Below, piece after piece: positions 1 through 8,902 of a DNA stretch of 64,000 nt; the first letter of the stretch is position 1, and every line of letters begins with the position of its first letter. A program made the translations under genes and the position numbers. Below the pieces are notes generated by a model, which was not told the DNA's origin, did no database searches, and worked only from the letters and a program-made list of their open reading frames with translations. The DNA is from Polyangium fumosum (GTDB taxonomy: Bacteria > Myxococcota_A > Polyangia > Polyangiales > Polyangiaceae), in assembly GCF_005144585.1 (NCBI RefSeq), contig NZ_SSMQ01000036.1, positions 1 to 64,000 of the forward strand, given 5' to 3'.

Positions 1-146
1 CGGGCCCTTCGGGCCCTCAGACAACAGGACCCACCACCCCCGCGCATGAAGGCCCGCCCCTTCGCCTCGTTTCACGGCGGAACCACCAGAGCGCGGAAGA
101 GGTGGGGGTTGGGGGGGGATGGGGAGTCTGGTAAGAGAGGCGGGTC
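1..146. other. Left-edge intergenic stretch with a GGGCCC hairpin
   Basis: Positions 2-16 read GGGCCC-TTC-GGGCCC, a short hairpin that could be the end of a terminator for a gene outside the window, but no T-run follows. The rest up to the first start codon shows no gene. A purine-rich stretch (aagagaggcggg) just before 147 serves as the ribosome binding site of the ATPase gene. Confidence 0.3.
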
Positions 147-1529
147 ATGCTGCGTTCGCTGAAGCTCGTGGGCGTCGGGCCGGCTCCTGAGATGGAGATG
201 GAGTTCGGGAGACGGATCAACGTGATGACCGGGGACAACGGGCTCGGGAAGAGTTTTGTCCTGGATGTGATCTGGTGGGCGCTGAGCGGGACGTGGGCGG
301 GGTGGCCAGCTTGGCCGAGGGCGGAAGCTAGGGAGGCGAAGGTAACGATTGGCCTAGATGAGGCAACCGCTGTTGCTATGGGGGCGTGGCAGCCGGAGCA
401 TCCAAACCAGCATTCCGACAGAACGGTCAAGGATGGGCGTTTTTTTCAATCGAGTACGTTCGACGTCGGAAGACAAGAATGGGTCCCCTATTCGTTCGAG
501 TTCACACGCGGCCCACTGCCCGTATTGGTGCTCTGCGCGCGCGTGGACGGCACCATTGCACTTTGGGATCCAGCCAGGAATCACCATAAACTACGCCCAG
601 GACTTCGCATGGGCGTCTCACCTGACGAAACATCGACGGATCCTTCGTTCGTGCGTCGACCGCCCGCTTACATTTTTAGCCATGACGAGGTTCTCTACGG
701 CCAGGATCTTCGAGGCAAAAGAATTTGCAACGGGCTTGTCAGTGACTGGGTCAGCTGGCAGCAGAAACCTCCAGCAGCTCCTGGAGGAAAAGCCTTCGCC
801 CACCTACGAAACATTCTAGAGAAACTCTCTCCCAATCCAGAAAAAGGCGAGTTGATTCGCCCGGGCGCCCCCGTTCGATTATTTGTGGATGATGCTCGGG
901 AATTCCCCACGATCAATACAGGATATGGCGACACGGCGATTATTCACGCGTCTTCTGGCATGATCCGCGTGATCAGCCTCGCTTACCTGATCGTCTGGGC
1001 GTGGCACGAGCACGTCGAGGCCTGCCGGCTCCTCAAGCAGGAGCCCGTAAAAAACATTGTCTTCCTCATGGACGAGGTGGAGAACCACCTTCACCCCGAG
1101 TGGCAACGCCGAATCCTGCCGGCACTGCTCAAGGTGCTGGAAGGACTCGGCGACGGCATGCAAGTCCAGGCGCACATCACGACCCACGCCCCGATGGTAC
1201 TGGCTTCACTCGAACCACATTTCGACCCGGAAGAAGACAAACTGTTCGTCTTCGACCTCGAACGAGGGAGAGTGAATCTACGTGCCGTCGACTGGGCGCG
1301 ACAGGGCGACGCCTCTCGGTGGCTAACTTCGCCTGCCCTCAATGTCTCGTTCGCTCGGTCCGTCGAGGCAGAGCGCGCGATCAAGGACGCCAACGCCTTC
1401 TTGCGGGGCGAAGAGCCCGAGCACTTCAAAACACGTGAGGAGATAGATCTCGCCCTTAGCGCTACGCTCGCAGACATGGATCCCTTCTGGCCTCGATGGC
1501 TCACGATCGGCGAAGGGGATGACGCGTGA
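147..1529 (+). CDS. AAA/ABC-type ATPase of a Septu-like (PtuA-like) defence pair
   Basis: A 460-residue SMC/RecF-like ATPase. Walker A is GDNGLGKS at residues 29-36, an ABC-signature-like SSGM lies near residue 268, Walker B VFLMDEVE near residue 306, and an H-loop ITTHAP follows at about 350. There is no long coiled coil, so it belongs with the short overcoming-lysogenization/PtuA-like ATPases rather than true SMCs. The stop codon overlaps the GTG start of the next gene (GTGA), implying translational coupling to the HNH protein. In Septu and retron-Ec78-type systems such an ATPase partners an HNH nuclease and senses phage infection; that role is inferred here from domain pairing. GC looks lower than in neighbouring genes, which suggests transfer. 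Confidence 0.8.
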   Translation: MLRSLKLVGVGPAPEMEMEFGRRINVMTGDNGLGKSFVLDVIWWALSGTWAGWPAWPRAEAREAKVTIGLDEATAVAMGAWQPEHPNQHSDRTVKDGRFFQSSTFDVGRQEWVPYSFEFTRGPLPVLVLCARVDGTIALWDPARNHHKLRPGLRMGVSPDETSTDPSFVRRPPAYIFSHDEVLYGQDLRGKRICNGLVSDWVSWQQKPPAAPGGKAFAHLRNILEKLSPNPEKGELIRPGAPVRLFVDDAREFPTINTGYGDTAIIHASSGMIRVISLAYLIVWAWHEHVEACRLLKQEPVKNIVFLMDEVENHLHPEWQRRILPALLKVLEGLGDGMQVQAHITTHAPMVLASLEPHFDPEEDKLFVFDLERGRVNLRAVDWARQGDASRWLTSPALNVSFARSVEAERAIKDANAFLRGEEPEHFKTREEIDLALSATLADMDPFWPRWLTIGEGDDA

Positions 1530-2257
1530 TCAGGGTGGACCGCACGGAGGAGCCGCCGACGTTCGACGCCGACGTACGCAAGCCCGGGAATGCTTGGTTG
1601 CAAGAGAACCCCGATGCAAAAGCAAGGCAGATCCGCGACCGTTGGAGTCCCTATCGGGGACACCTCGCGGAAGGCTTCCGGCATCTCTGCGGGTACTCCG
1701 CCATGTTGATCCGCCCTGGAACGGTTGATCATTACCGGAGTCGTGACACGCATCCGACACTCGCGTATGAGTGGGATAACTATCGGTACGCCGCGGCAGA
1801 AATGAACCAGCGCAAGGGGACGTGCGACGATCGTATTCTCGATCCATTCGAAATCGAGGATGGCTGGTTCGAGATCTTGCTCCCGTCCCTGGAGCTCGTT
1901 CCAGTGGAAGATAGGATTCCGGCGGCACAACAGGAGCGCGCAAGGTTCACGCTCAAGAGGCTGGGCCTCCGAGACCACCCCAACGTGATCGGATCCAGAA
2001 CCGCCTGGTATGAAAGGTTTACAGCCGGAGCTCTCACGCTCGAAGGATTGTTCGACGTCGCGCCCTTGATCGCACGAGCCGTAGAGAAGCGATTTGCCTA
2101 CATCAACCCTGCGCACTTCGAGGATGAACAGACGCCTCTTCGTCGATTCCTCGACAGCGAGATCACCTTGAAAGGCTTGCGTAGCCTTGCCCCACGCCTC
2201 GCCGACGCCATCGACGCCGCGCTCCGACGCCCGGACGAGCGCACCAGGCGCCGCTGA
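1526..2257 (+). CDS. HNH-type nuclease partner (PtuB/TIGR02646-like)
   Basis: A 243-residue protein whose N-terminal half carries an HNH-like core: VDHYR (D68, H69), YEWDNYRYA (N85) and MNQRKG (N94, K97), followed by ILDP. This is the order seen in the TIGR02646/PtuB-like HNH group, where the first element is usually a CxYC zinc site. Here it reads CGYS (C55, S58), so one expected zinc cysteine is missing. The C-terminal half has no recognised domain. Start is GTG at 1526, overlapping the ATPase stop by four bases. The likely role is the DNA- or RNA-cutting effector of the two-gene system; the missing cysteine makes activity uncertain. Confidence 0.7.
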   Translation: MIRVDRTEEPPTFDADVRKPGNAWLQENPDAKARQIRDRWSPYRGHLAEGFRHLCGYSAMLIRPGTVDHYRSRDTHPTLAYEWDNYRYAAAEMNQRKGTCDDRILDPFEIEDGWFEILLPSLELVPVEDRIPAAQQERARFTLKRLGLRDHPNVIGSRTAWYERFTAGALTLEGLFDVAPLIARAVEKRFAYINPAHFEDEQTPLRRFLDSEITLKGLRSLAPRLADAIDAALRRPDERTRRR

Positions 2258-2298
2258 TTTCACCGCCGATCGCCCCTCCTCGCGCTAAGGTTCGCGCC

Positions 2299-3081
2299 AT
2301 GCGAACCGCCGAGGAAATCGCCCGCCTCGAAGAAGCCCGCCAGGTGCAAGGCTTCGCCTCCATCGCGCCCGAATCCATCCGCGTCGCCGGCGGGATCGCC
2401 TGCTTCGCGGGACCCGGATCCTGGTGCAACGTCGTCGTCGGAATCGGGCTCGCAGGGCCGGTCTCGGCCGAGGAGCTCGATCGAATCGAGGCGTTTTACG
2501 CGGGCCGCGGCGTGCCGATCCGGATGGAGCTCTCGCCGTACGTGGATGCGGGGCTGCTCGCGATGCTCACCGCGCGGCGGTTCGTGCTGACGCGCTTCGA
2601 GAACCTGCTCGCGCGGGATCTCTCCGCGGACGAGGATTCGCTCGCCGGCGCGGCATTGCCCGAGGGGATCGTGGTGCGGAAGGTCGCGCCGGGCGAGGAG
2701 GATCGGTTCGTCGACGTGTCCAGCAGCGGGTTTCGGCCCGAGGGCGAGCCCATGTCGGAGGCCGATCGGCAAGTGAGCCTGGCCATGGTGAAGGAGCCGC
2801 GCTCGATCAGCGTGATGGCCTGGGCCGGAGACGAGGCCGTAGGTGCGGGGAGCGCGGAGGTGCGGGGCGAGGTCGCGGCGTTGTTCGGGACGAGTGTCCT
2901 GCCAGCGTGGCGGAAACGCGGCATTCAGCAGGCGCTCATCCGCGCGCGGCTCGCGGAGGCGCGGGCGCGCGGGGCGACGGTGGCGACGATCGGATCGATG
3001 CCCGGCGAGCCCACCGAGCGCAACGTGCAGCGGGTGGGCTTCCGGGTCGTTTGCACGCGCGTGCACCTCGAACGGGCGTGA
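2299..3081 (+). CDS. GNAT family N-acetyltransferase
   Basis: A 260-residue protein. The C-terminal half has the acetyl-CoA-binding core of GNAT enzymes: a beta-strand ending VLPAWRKRGIQQAL (about residues 198-212), matching the R/Q-x-x-G-x-G/A loop, and a later TERNVQRVGF segment typical of motif B. The N-terminal 120 residues are less conserved and may form a second, degenerate GNAT-like lobe. The substrate cannot be told from sequence. It lies 41 bases downstream of the HNH gene and converges with the oxidoreductase at 3103; its GC matches the chromosomal background, so it is probably not part of the defence pair. Confidence 0.8.
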   Translation: MRTAEEIARLEEARQVQGFASIAPESIRVAGGIACFAGPGSWCNVVVGIGLAGPVSAEELDRIEAFYAGRGVPIRMELSPYVDAGLLAMLTARRFVLTRFENLLARDLSADEDSLAGAALPEGIVVRKVAPGEEDRFVDVSSSGFRPEGEPMSEADRQVSLAMVKEPRSISVMAWAGDEAVGAGSAEVRGEVAALFGTSVLPAWRKRGIQQALIRARLAEARARGATVATIGSMPGEPTERNVQRVGFRVVCTRVHLERA

Positions 3082-3102
3082 GGCGCGCGCCCCCGAGGCG
3101 CC

Positions 3103-4116
3103 TCAGAATCGCAGCACGATCTTCCCGAAATGCCCGCCGCTCTCCATGTAGGTGAGCGCCTCGCGCGCCTCGCCGAAGGAGAACGTCTTGTCGTCGATCG
3201 CCGGCCGGAGCCCGCCCGCCTCGATCGCTCGGTTCATCGCCTCGAACATCGCCCGCGAGCCGACCATGATGCCCTGGAGCCGGAGGTGCTTCATCAGGAT
3301 CGGGAGCACGCTCATCTCCTGCGCTCCGCCTGAAAGCACGCCGATCACGCTCACCGTGCCCGCGATGCGCGTGGCGCGCATCGAACGCGCGAGTGTTCCC
3401 GCGCCGCCGACCTCGACCAAGTGGTCGACGCCCACGCCGCCCGTCAGCTCGAGGGCCTTCTTGTCCCAGTCCGGCGTGGTTTTGTAGTTGATCGTCGCCC
3501 ACGCGCCGAGCGACTTCGCGCGCTCGAGCTTCGCGTCGCTGCTCGACGTCACGATCACGCGCGCGCCGGCGAGGTGGGCGAATTGCAGCGCGAAGATCGA
3601 CACGCCGCCCGTCCCCTGCACGAGCACCGTATCGCCCGGAGAAACCCTTCCGGCGCAAAAGAGCGCATTGTACGCCGTCACGGCTGCGCAGGGGAGGGTC
3701 GCCGCTTCCTCGTCGGAGAGGTGGGCGGGCACCTTCACGACGCCGGATTCGCCGGTCACGAAGAGCTCGGAGAGCACGCCGGGCAGGGGCCCGCCGAGCG
3801 TCGTCTTGAGCTTCTCGGCGTCGAGCTCGCCGTCTTGCCACGCTTGCGTGAAGATGGGGCAGACGCGGTCGCCTTTTTTCAGGCGCGTCACGGAGGGGCC
3901 CACCTCGATCACCTCGCCCACGCCGTCCGAGAACGGCACGAGCGGGAGGGGCTGGCGGGGGTTGTATTGGCCCCTGATCATCATGAGGTCGCGATAGTTG
4001 AGCGATGCCGCGCGCATCCGAATCACGACCTCACCGTGCCCCGGGGTGGGATCGGGCAGCGTGACCTCGGCGAGGGAGCCGAGCCCGAACGAGCCCTGAA
4101 TGACGATTGCCTTCAC
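3103..4116 (-). CDS. Zinc-free MDR/quinone-reductase-like NAD(P)-dependent oxidoreductase
   Basis: A medium-chain dehydrogenase/reductase of 337 residues. The GroES-like N-terminal half includes NYRDLMMIRGQY (residues 40-51), and the Rossmann half includes VLVQGTGGVSIFALQFA (164-180), the NAD(P)-binding loop. The four-cysteine structural zinc lobe of alcohol dehydrogenases is absent, which favours a zinc-free quinone-reductase-type member. I place the start at GTG 4116, five bases after a perfect GAGGAGG box at 4122-4128, rather than at the ATG 30 bases further out. The substrate is unknown. It stands alone and converges with the GNAT gene. Confidence 0.85.
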   Translation of the reverse strand: MKAIVIQGSFGLGSLAEVTLPDPTPGHGEVVIRMRAASLNYRDLMMIRGQYNPRQPLPLVPFSDGVGEVIEVGPSVTRLKKGDRVCPIFTQAWQDGELDAEKLKTTLGGPLPGVLSELFVTGESGVVKVPAHLSDEEAATLPCAAVTAYNALFCAGRVSPGDTVLVQGTGGVSIFALQFAHLAGARVIVTSSSDAKLERAKSLGAWATINYKTTPDWDKKALELTGGVGVDHLVEVGGAGTLARSMRATRIAGTVSVIGVLSGGAQEMSVLPILMKHLRLQGIMVGSRAMFEAMNRAIEAGGLRPAIDDKTFSFGEAREALTYMESGGHFGKIVLRF

Positions 4117-4472
4117 GAAAACCTCCTCGACCCGCGCTCGTCCCACGGCCTCCGGGCGGCGTCAACCCCTCGGAACGAAAACGACCGATCGCGGGACCGT
4201 CGGACGCCAGATCGGACATTCCGTGGCATATCATTGATGCAACGCTTCCGGCACATGAGACAGATTGCGTCCGCGCACGATCCACAGAGGCCGTCTTGGA
4301 TGCGGAAGCGGCACACCCGATCCCGGACATCCCATGTTCACGTGGGACATTCTTCGTCGCATCCACCTCCATCGAGGGGCAGCATTCGAATCACGTTCGT
4401 GATAAATGTGGAATCGTGACGTCGGCCTCGGGGGGTCGACATTCCGAGACGGAGCCGCACGGGAGGATCCCC
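4117..4472. promoter_or_regulatory. Intergenic region with a motif shared by two paralogous genes
   Basis: A 356-base stretch without a convincing gene, holding the divergent promoters of the oxidoreductase (minus) and the first paralogue (plus). At 4345-4359 it contains GGACATTCTTCGTCG, which recurs as GGACATTTTTCGTCA at 5180-5194. The two copies lie 128 and 119 bases upstream of the starts at 4473 and 5299. The matching distance suggests either a common regulatory element or duplication of the gene together with its promoter. Confidence 0.4.
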
Positions 4473-5069
4473 ATGGAGAAGGTCTCGCTGACGTACTTCG
4501 TCGACTTCGTGTTGAGATCCGGGACACCCAAGCTGACCGGCGTCCGCGAATACAAGGAACGCAAGGACGAGCTGAGCACGGATTTTTATCGCCCGATCCG
4601 GGAAGGCATCGTGGCCATGCACCGGCGCGGCGAGTGCGAATCCGTCCTCGACACGGTCCTCGCGGCGCAGACCGACGAGAAGCGACGACGTATCTATCCC
4701 CACGTCATCGGCGGATACCGGAAGTTCTTGGCCTCGGGCGACAAGCGATGGTTCGAGCCCCCGCGCGGCGCAATGAAGCTCGGCGACCTGGAGATCAACC
4801 TGAACCCCGAGGTCGGCTTCGTGATCGACAAGAGGCCCCACCTCGTCAAGCTCTATTTCCGCCAGGAGCCGCTCGCCGCGAAGCGCAGCGCCGTGGCCCT
4901 CGCGCTCCTCACGAGCGGGCTCTCACGCTTCTATCCGAATCACGTGATCACGATGCTCGACGTGCCGCGCGCGAAGCTCCACACCGCGAAGGACGTGCCG
5001 AATCCACGCCTCGACGTGCTCCTGCGCGGCGAAGCAGCCGCGTTCTCGACGATGTACGAAGCCCTGTGA
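4473..5069 (+). CDS. Conserved hypothetical protein, paralogue A
   Basis: A 198-residue soluble protein with no signal peptide, membrane segment or recognised catalytic motif. The start at ATG 4473 is fixed by GGGAGG seven bases upstream. It is a clear paralogue of the gene at 5299: both open with (V/I)SLTxFVDFVL and share a central block EK(R/K)RR-x-(Y/F)-x2-VIxGYR(K/R)FLA followed by WF(E/D)PPR, and a later (P)H(L/V)(V/I)K(L/M)YFR(Q/G)EPL. Overall it looks like a small alpha/beta protein that has diverged most at its C-terminus, where this copy is longer. I do not recognise the family and assign no function. Confidence 0.7.
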   Translation: MEKVSLTYFVDFVLRSGTPKLTGVREYKERKDELSTDFYRPIREGIVAMHRRGECESVLDTVLAAQTDEKRRRIYPHVIGGYRKFLASGDKRWFEPPRGAMKLGDLEINLNPEVGFVIDKRPHLVKLYFRQEPLAAKRSAVALALLTSGLSRFYPNHVITMLDVPRAKLHTAKDVPNPRLDVLLRGEAAAFSTMYEAL

Positions 5070-5179
5070 CGCGAAAGGGCGACCCGTAAGGGGTGGTCGC
5101 TCCACTTTCCTGGACGCGTCGATTTCCACGCTGGATCGTGTTGACTTGGACGAATCGGCTCCGTTGTTGGGGTCCGCAC

Positions 5180-5194
5180 GGACATTTTTCGTCA
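5180..5194 (+). promoter_or_regulatory. Second copy of the shared upstream motif
   Basis: GGACATTTTTCGTCA differs from the copy at 4345-4359 at only two positions and lies 119 bases before paralogue B. No -10/-35 pair could be assigned with confidence around it. Confidence 0.35.
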
Positions 5195-5298
5195 GAGGAA
5201 ATCTGCCATGGCCCGTCGGCGCGGGGGGATCCGTGGTATGGAAGCCTGTGCCGGTAACCCATACGGCAGCTTGGTCTTGAAGATGTGGCGGAGGGATC

Positions 5299-5862
5299 AT
5301 GAATAGAATCTCGCTGACGGGATTCGTGGACTTCGTGCTCGAAGCTGGCGCGGGCGGCGACGGGGATCCGCTGAAGGAGCGCAAGGGAGATTCGGCCCCC
5401 GATTATTATCATCCGCTTCGCGACGCGATCGTGCAGATGCACCGCGAGGATCTGTTGCCCGCGACGCTCGACGCGGCGATCACGCGCGAGCCGAGCGAGA
5501 AGAAGCGCCGCGTGTTCGCGCGCGTCATCGAGGGCTACCGGCGCTTCCTCGCCACGGGGACCATGAAATGGTTCGATCCGCCCCGGACCAGCTATCGCAT
5601 GGGCGCCCACAACGTCGATGTGGCCCCGGAGCTCGGGCTCGCGATCGACGAGACGCCCCACGTGATCAAGATGTACTTCCGCGGCGAGCCGCTCACGCCC
5701 CGCCGCACGAGCGTGATGCTGAGCCTTCTCGCAGGCCGCCTCGGGCGCATTTGCCCCGGGCACGTCTTCGCCGTGCTCGACGTCCGCCACGGCAAGCTGC
5801 ACGCCGTGAGCACGCCGGAAGAGCGCTTCGGCATCCTGCGCGCCTCGAACGAAGGCCGCTGA
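5299..5862 (+). CDS. Conserved hypothetical protein, paralogue B
   Basis: A 187-residue paralogue of the gene at 4473. ATG 5299 is preceded by GGAGGG at good spacing. It conserves the opening ISLTGFVDFVL, the central SEKKRRVFARVIEGYRRFLA block and the HVIKMYFRGEPLTPRR segment. No motif indicates an enzyme. The 229-base gap between the two genes carries the repeated upstream motif, so each copy probably has its own promoter. Function unknown; a regulatory or structural intracellular role is as likely as any. Confidence 0.7.
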   Translation: MNRISLTGFVDFVLEAGAGGDGDPLKERKGDSAPDYYHPLRDAIVQMHREDLLPATLDAAITREPSEKKRRVFARVIEGYRRFLATGTMKWFDPPRTSYRMGAHNVDVAPELGLAIDETPHVIKMYFRGEPLTPRRTSVMLSLLAGRLGRICPGHVFAVLDVRHGKLHAVSTPEERFGILRASNEGR

Positions 5863-5970
5863 CGCGGGGCCGGCCGCCCGGCCTGCCGTTCGGTGGATCT
5901 TTGCGGGCCGTGGTACGTCTGTAGAGGCCCCGCGCGCGCCCTTCTCCCAGCGCCGGGTCGAGGTCCCCCG

Positions 5971-7431
5971 ATGAAGGTCCAAAGCGTCGCCCTCCTGAGC
6001 GCCCTCGGCATGCTGGTGTCGGGTTCGTCCGGCTACCTCCTCGCCCCCGCCACCTCGGGCGCCACGACGCTCGGCGCGGCCCCGGAGGCGCGGGTGGGCG
6101 ACGTGGCGCCCGCGACGGCGGCCCAGGACGTCGCCGCGACCTTCAGCACGGGCACGACGCTGCGGATGGAGGGCCGGCTCGGGCACGGGCGGCTCGAACA
6201 AGGCGGGGCGCGGACGACGTACGTGATGGTCGAGGTCCACGCCGACGGGGCCGAGGACGGGAAGCGCGTCGCCGAGAACCACCTGGCGATCGTGATCGAT
6301 CGCTCGGGCTCGATGAAAGGCGACAGGCTCCCGCGGGCGCTCGCGGCGGCGAACGCGGCCGTCGATCGCCTCGAAGACGGCGATCGGGTCAGCGTGATCT
6401 CGTTCGACACGCGCCCCACGACCGACGTCTCCATGACCACCGTGAACACCTCGACCCGCCAGGTGATCCGGTCCGCGATCCAGAACATCGCCCTCGGCGG
6501 CGACACCTGCATCTCGTGCGGGATCCAGGCCGGCGTCGACGAGCTGCGCCGGAGCGAAAGCGCGGCGGATCGAATGATCGTGCTCAGCGACGGCGACGCG
6601 ACGGCCGGCGTGCGTGACGTCCCGGGCTTCGCGTCCATCGCCCGGTCGGCCCGCGACGCCGGGATCGGCGTGAGCACGATCGGCGTGGGCACGTCCTACA
6701 ACCAGAAGATCATGGGCGCGATCGCGCTGCATTCGGGCGGGCGCCACCATTTCATCGAGGACGCCGCCTCGCTCGAGCGCGTCTTCCTCGCCGAGGCCGA
6801 CAAGCTGCGGAGCACCGTCGCCGTCTCCGCCGCCGTGACCGTCGATCTCGCCGAAGGCGTCACGCTGGCGCGCGTCTTCGATCGCTCGTTCAGCCGCAAC
6901 GGGCAGCGCCTCACGGTCCCGCTCGGCAACTTCTCCGCGGGCGACACGAAGACGTTGCTGCTCGAACTTCAGGTCCCCGCCGACGCGGAAGGGATCACGC
7001 CCGTGGCCGACGTGCGCCTCCGGTTCGACGATCGGAAGACGGGCGGGGAAGGCTCGTGCAGCGGCAAGCTCGACGTGCGTATCGGCGCGGACGGGGAGGC
7101 GGGATCGGAGCTCGATCCGATCATCGCGACGCGCATCGAGCGGACCCGAACGGCCGACACGCTCGACGCGGTGAACGATCTCCTGGAGCAAGGTCGCACC
7201 GAGGAGGCCGAGGCCAAGCTCGCGGCGCAGGAGAAGTCGCTGCGCGAGGTGACCGAGCGGGCGAGGCGCGCGGGGGGAGGGACCAAAGGCGAGGTGCTCG
7301 CCCAGGATCTGGAGGAGCAGACGAGCACGATCGCGGGCGCGAAGAAGGACGTCGCGGCGAAGCCGAAGGGGATCGACAAGGCCCGCGCGCAGCGGAAGTA
7401 CGTGGAAGCGGCGAACCCCTACCGCGACTGA
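5971..7431 (+). CDS. Exported von Willebrand factor A domain protein
   Basis: A 486-residue protein read from ATG 5971 (MKVQSVALL), which gives a clean signal peptide; an in-frame ATG upstream at 5893 would bury it. The VWA domain starts near residue 100 and has the metal-ion-dependent adhesion site DRSGS (110-114), a threonine in GGDTC and an aspartate in LSDGDA, so a divalent metal can bind. After a beta-rich middle region the last 100 residues are charged and helix-rich (LLEQGRTEEAEAKL and neighbours), possibly a coiled coil. Likely a periplasmic or surface ligand-binding protein, similar to the inter-alpha-trypsin-inhibitor-like VWA proteins of myxobacteria. Confidence 0.85.
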   Translation: MKVQSVALLSALGMLVSGSSGYLLAPATSGATTLGAAPEARVGDVAPATAAQDVAATFSTGTTLRMEGRLGHGRLEQGGARTTYVMVEVHADGAEDGKRVAENHLAIVIDRSGSMKGDRLPRALAAANAAVDRLEDGDRVSVISFDTRPTTDVSMTTVNTSTRQVIRSAIQNIALGGDTCISCGIQAGVDELRRSESAADRMIVLSDGDATAGVRDVPGFASIARSARDAGIGVSTIGVGTSYNQKIMGAIALHSGGRHHFIEDAASLERVFLAEADKLRSTVAVSAAVTVDLAEGVTLARVFDRSFSRNGQRLTVPLGNFSAGDTKTLLLELQVPADAEGITPVADVRLRFDDRKTGGEGSCSGKLDVRIGADGEAGSELDPIIATRIERTRTADTLDAVNDLLEQGRTEEAEAKLAAQEKSLREVTERARRAGGGTKGEVLAQDLEEQTSTIAGAKKDVAAKPKGIDKARAQRKYVEAANPYRD

Positions 7432-7443
7432 GAGCGCTCGGGC

Positions 7444-8841
7444 TCAACCGCGCATCGCAGCTTCGACCTCGGACGCGTCCTTCGGGACGAGCGCGGTGAG
7501 CACCTCGGGATCCCCGTTCGTGCACAGAACATCGTCCTCGATGCGGATGCCGCGCACGTCGGCGTACCGCGCGAGCACGTCGCGGCGCAGATCGTCGCCG
7601 ACCGCGCCGACGTACCGCGCGTCGCCGAGGATCGCCGGGACCTGGTAAAACCCGGGCTCGATCGTCACGGCCATGCCGGGCGCGAGGTCCCGATCGAGCC
7701 GCAGGTAGCAGTCGCCGAACGCCTTCGAGCGCACGCGGCCCGGCGCGTACCCCGCGCGATCGCCGAGGTCTTCCATGTCGTGCACGTCGAGCCCGAGCAG
7801 GTGGCCGATGCCGTGCGGGAAGAAGATCGCGGCCGCGCCGCGCTCGAGCAGGCCGCTCGGATCGCCGCGGAAGATCCCGAGGTGGCAGAGGCCTTCGACG
7901 ACGACGCGCTTGGCCGTCTCGTGCACCTCGCGGTACCGGACGCCGGGCCGAACCTTGGCCACGGCGGCGCGCTGGGCCGCGAGCACGACGTCGTAGATCG
8001 CGCGCTGCGTGGGGGAAAACGTGCCCGAGACGGGCCAGGTCCGCGTGATGTCGCCGGCGAACCCCTCGGGCGTCTCGCCGCCCACGTCGGCGAGCAAGAG
8101 GTCGCCCGCGGCGAGCGCGCCGTGGTGATGCTCGTTGTGCAGCACCTCCCCGTGGACCGTGACGATCGGACCATAAGCGTCCTCGAAGCCCTCGCGCCGC
8201 AGCGAGCCGATCATCACGCCTGCGACCTCCGCCTCCGTGCCGCCTGGGCGCGTCGCGCGCATCCCCGCGAGGTGCGCCCGCGCGCTCGCCTGGCCCGCGG
8301 CGCGGAGCTGCATGATCGCGGCCTCGTCGTGGCGCAGGCGCAGCTCGATCATCGCCTCGGCGAGCGCTTCGTCGGGGCTGCCCGCGTCGAGTTTGTCCCC
8401 GCCCGAGGCCGTGATCACGCGACCGAGCCGGGCCGAGAGCCACGCGGCGCTGCGCGCGTCCTCGGTCGGCAACGTCGCCACGGGCGCGCCGAGATCCCGC
8501 AGCACCGCATCCAGGTCGGCGAGCGCGCGGACCTCGTCGACGGCGAGCGCCCTGCGCATCTCCTCGAACGACGGGCGTGGCCCGTGCCAGAGCGCATCGC
8601 CTTCGGCTTCCGGCTCCGCGAACAGGATCTGCCGGTCCCGCGTGACGAGCAGGGCCGCGCCCGCGATGTGCTCGCCGACGAGGTACAGGAAGTGGCTCTT
8701 GGCGCGGAACGGGTAGGTGTTCGCGCGGTACTGGCGCGCGGGGGGCAGGCCGGCCGCGAGCAGCGCCGGGTTCGGCGAGCGCTCGGCGAGGGCGCGGCGA
8801 CGGGCGACGAAGACGGAGGACGGGGTGCGCGGGGAGAGCAT
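7444..8841 (-). CDS. Xaa-Pro aminopeptidase / M24 family metallopeptidase
   Basis: A 465-residue protein from ATG 8841. The N-terminal creatinase-like domain covers about residues 1-165, with RANTYPFRAKSHFLYLVG near its start, as in AMP_N domains of prolidases. The C-terminal pita-bread domain has the five M24 metal ligands in order: LLADVGGE (Asp), AGDITRTW (Asp), FFPHGIGHLLGLDVHD (His), TIEPGFY (Glu) and GIRIEDDVL (Glu). The length suits aminopeptidase P or Xaa-Pro dipeptidase. It is cytoplasmic, with no signal sequence. It removes N-terminal residues before proline in peptide turnover. It converges with the VWA gene, leaving 12 bases between stop codons. Confidence 0.93.
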   Translation of the reverse strand: MLSPRTPSSVFVARRRALAERSPNPALLAAGLPPARQYRANTYPFRAKSHFLYLVGEHIAGAALLVTRDRQILFAEPEAEGDALWHGPRPSFEEMRRALAVDEVRALADLDAVLRDLGAPVATLPTEDARSAAWLSARLGRVITASGGDKLDAGSPDEALAEAMIELRLRHDEAAIMQLRAAGQASARAHLAGMRATRPGGTEAEVAGVMIGSLRREGFEDAYGPIVTVHGEVLHNEHHHGALAAGDLLLADVGGETPEGFAGDITRTWPVSGTFSPTQRAIYDVVLAAQRAAVAKVRPGVRYREVHETAKRVVVEGLCHLGIFRGDPSGLLERGAAAIFFPHGIGHLLGLDVHDMEDLGDRAGYAPGRVRSKAFGDCYLRLDRDLAPGMAVTIEPGFYQVPAILGDARYVGAVGDDLRRDVLARYADVRGIRIEDDVLCTNGDPEVLTALVPKDASEVEAAMRG

Positions 8842-8902
8842 GGATCCGAGTATAGCCTCGCCTTGAAGCGGCCAGGGAAAACGGCTAGACACGCGCCGTC
8901 CC

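Noticed and set aside
4948-7191. A 747-codon minus-strand open frame opposite paralogue B and the VWA gene
   Set aside because: Shadow of codon bias; the plus-strand genes have ribosome binding sites, a signal peptide and a MIDAS motif.
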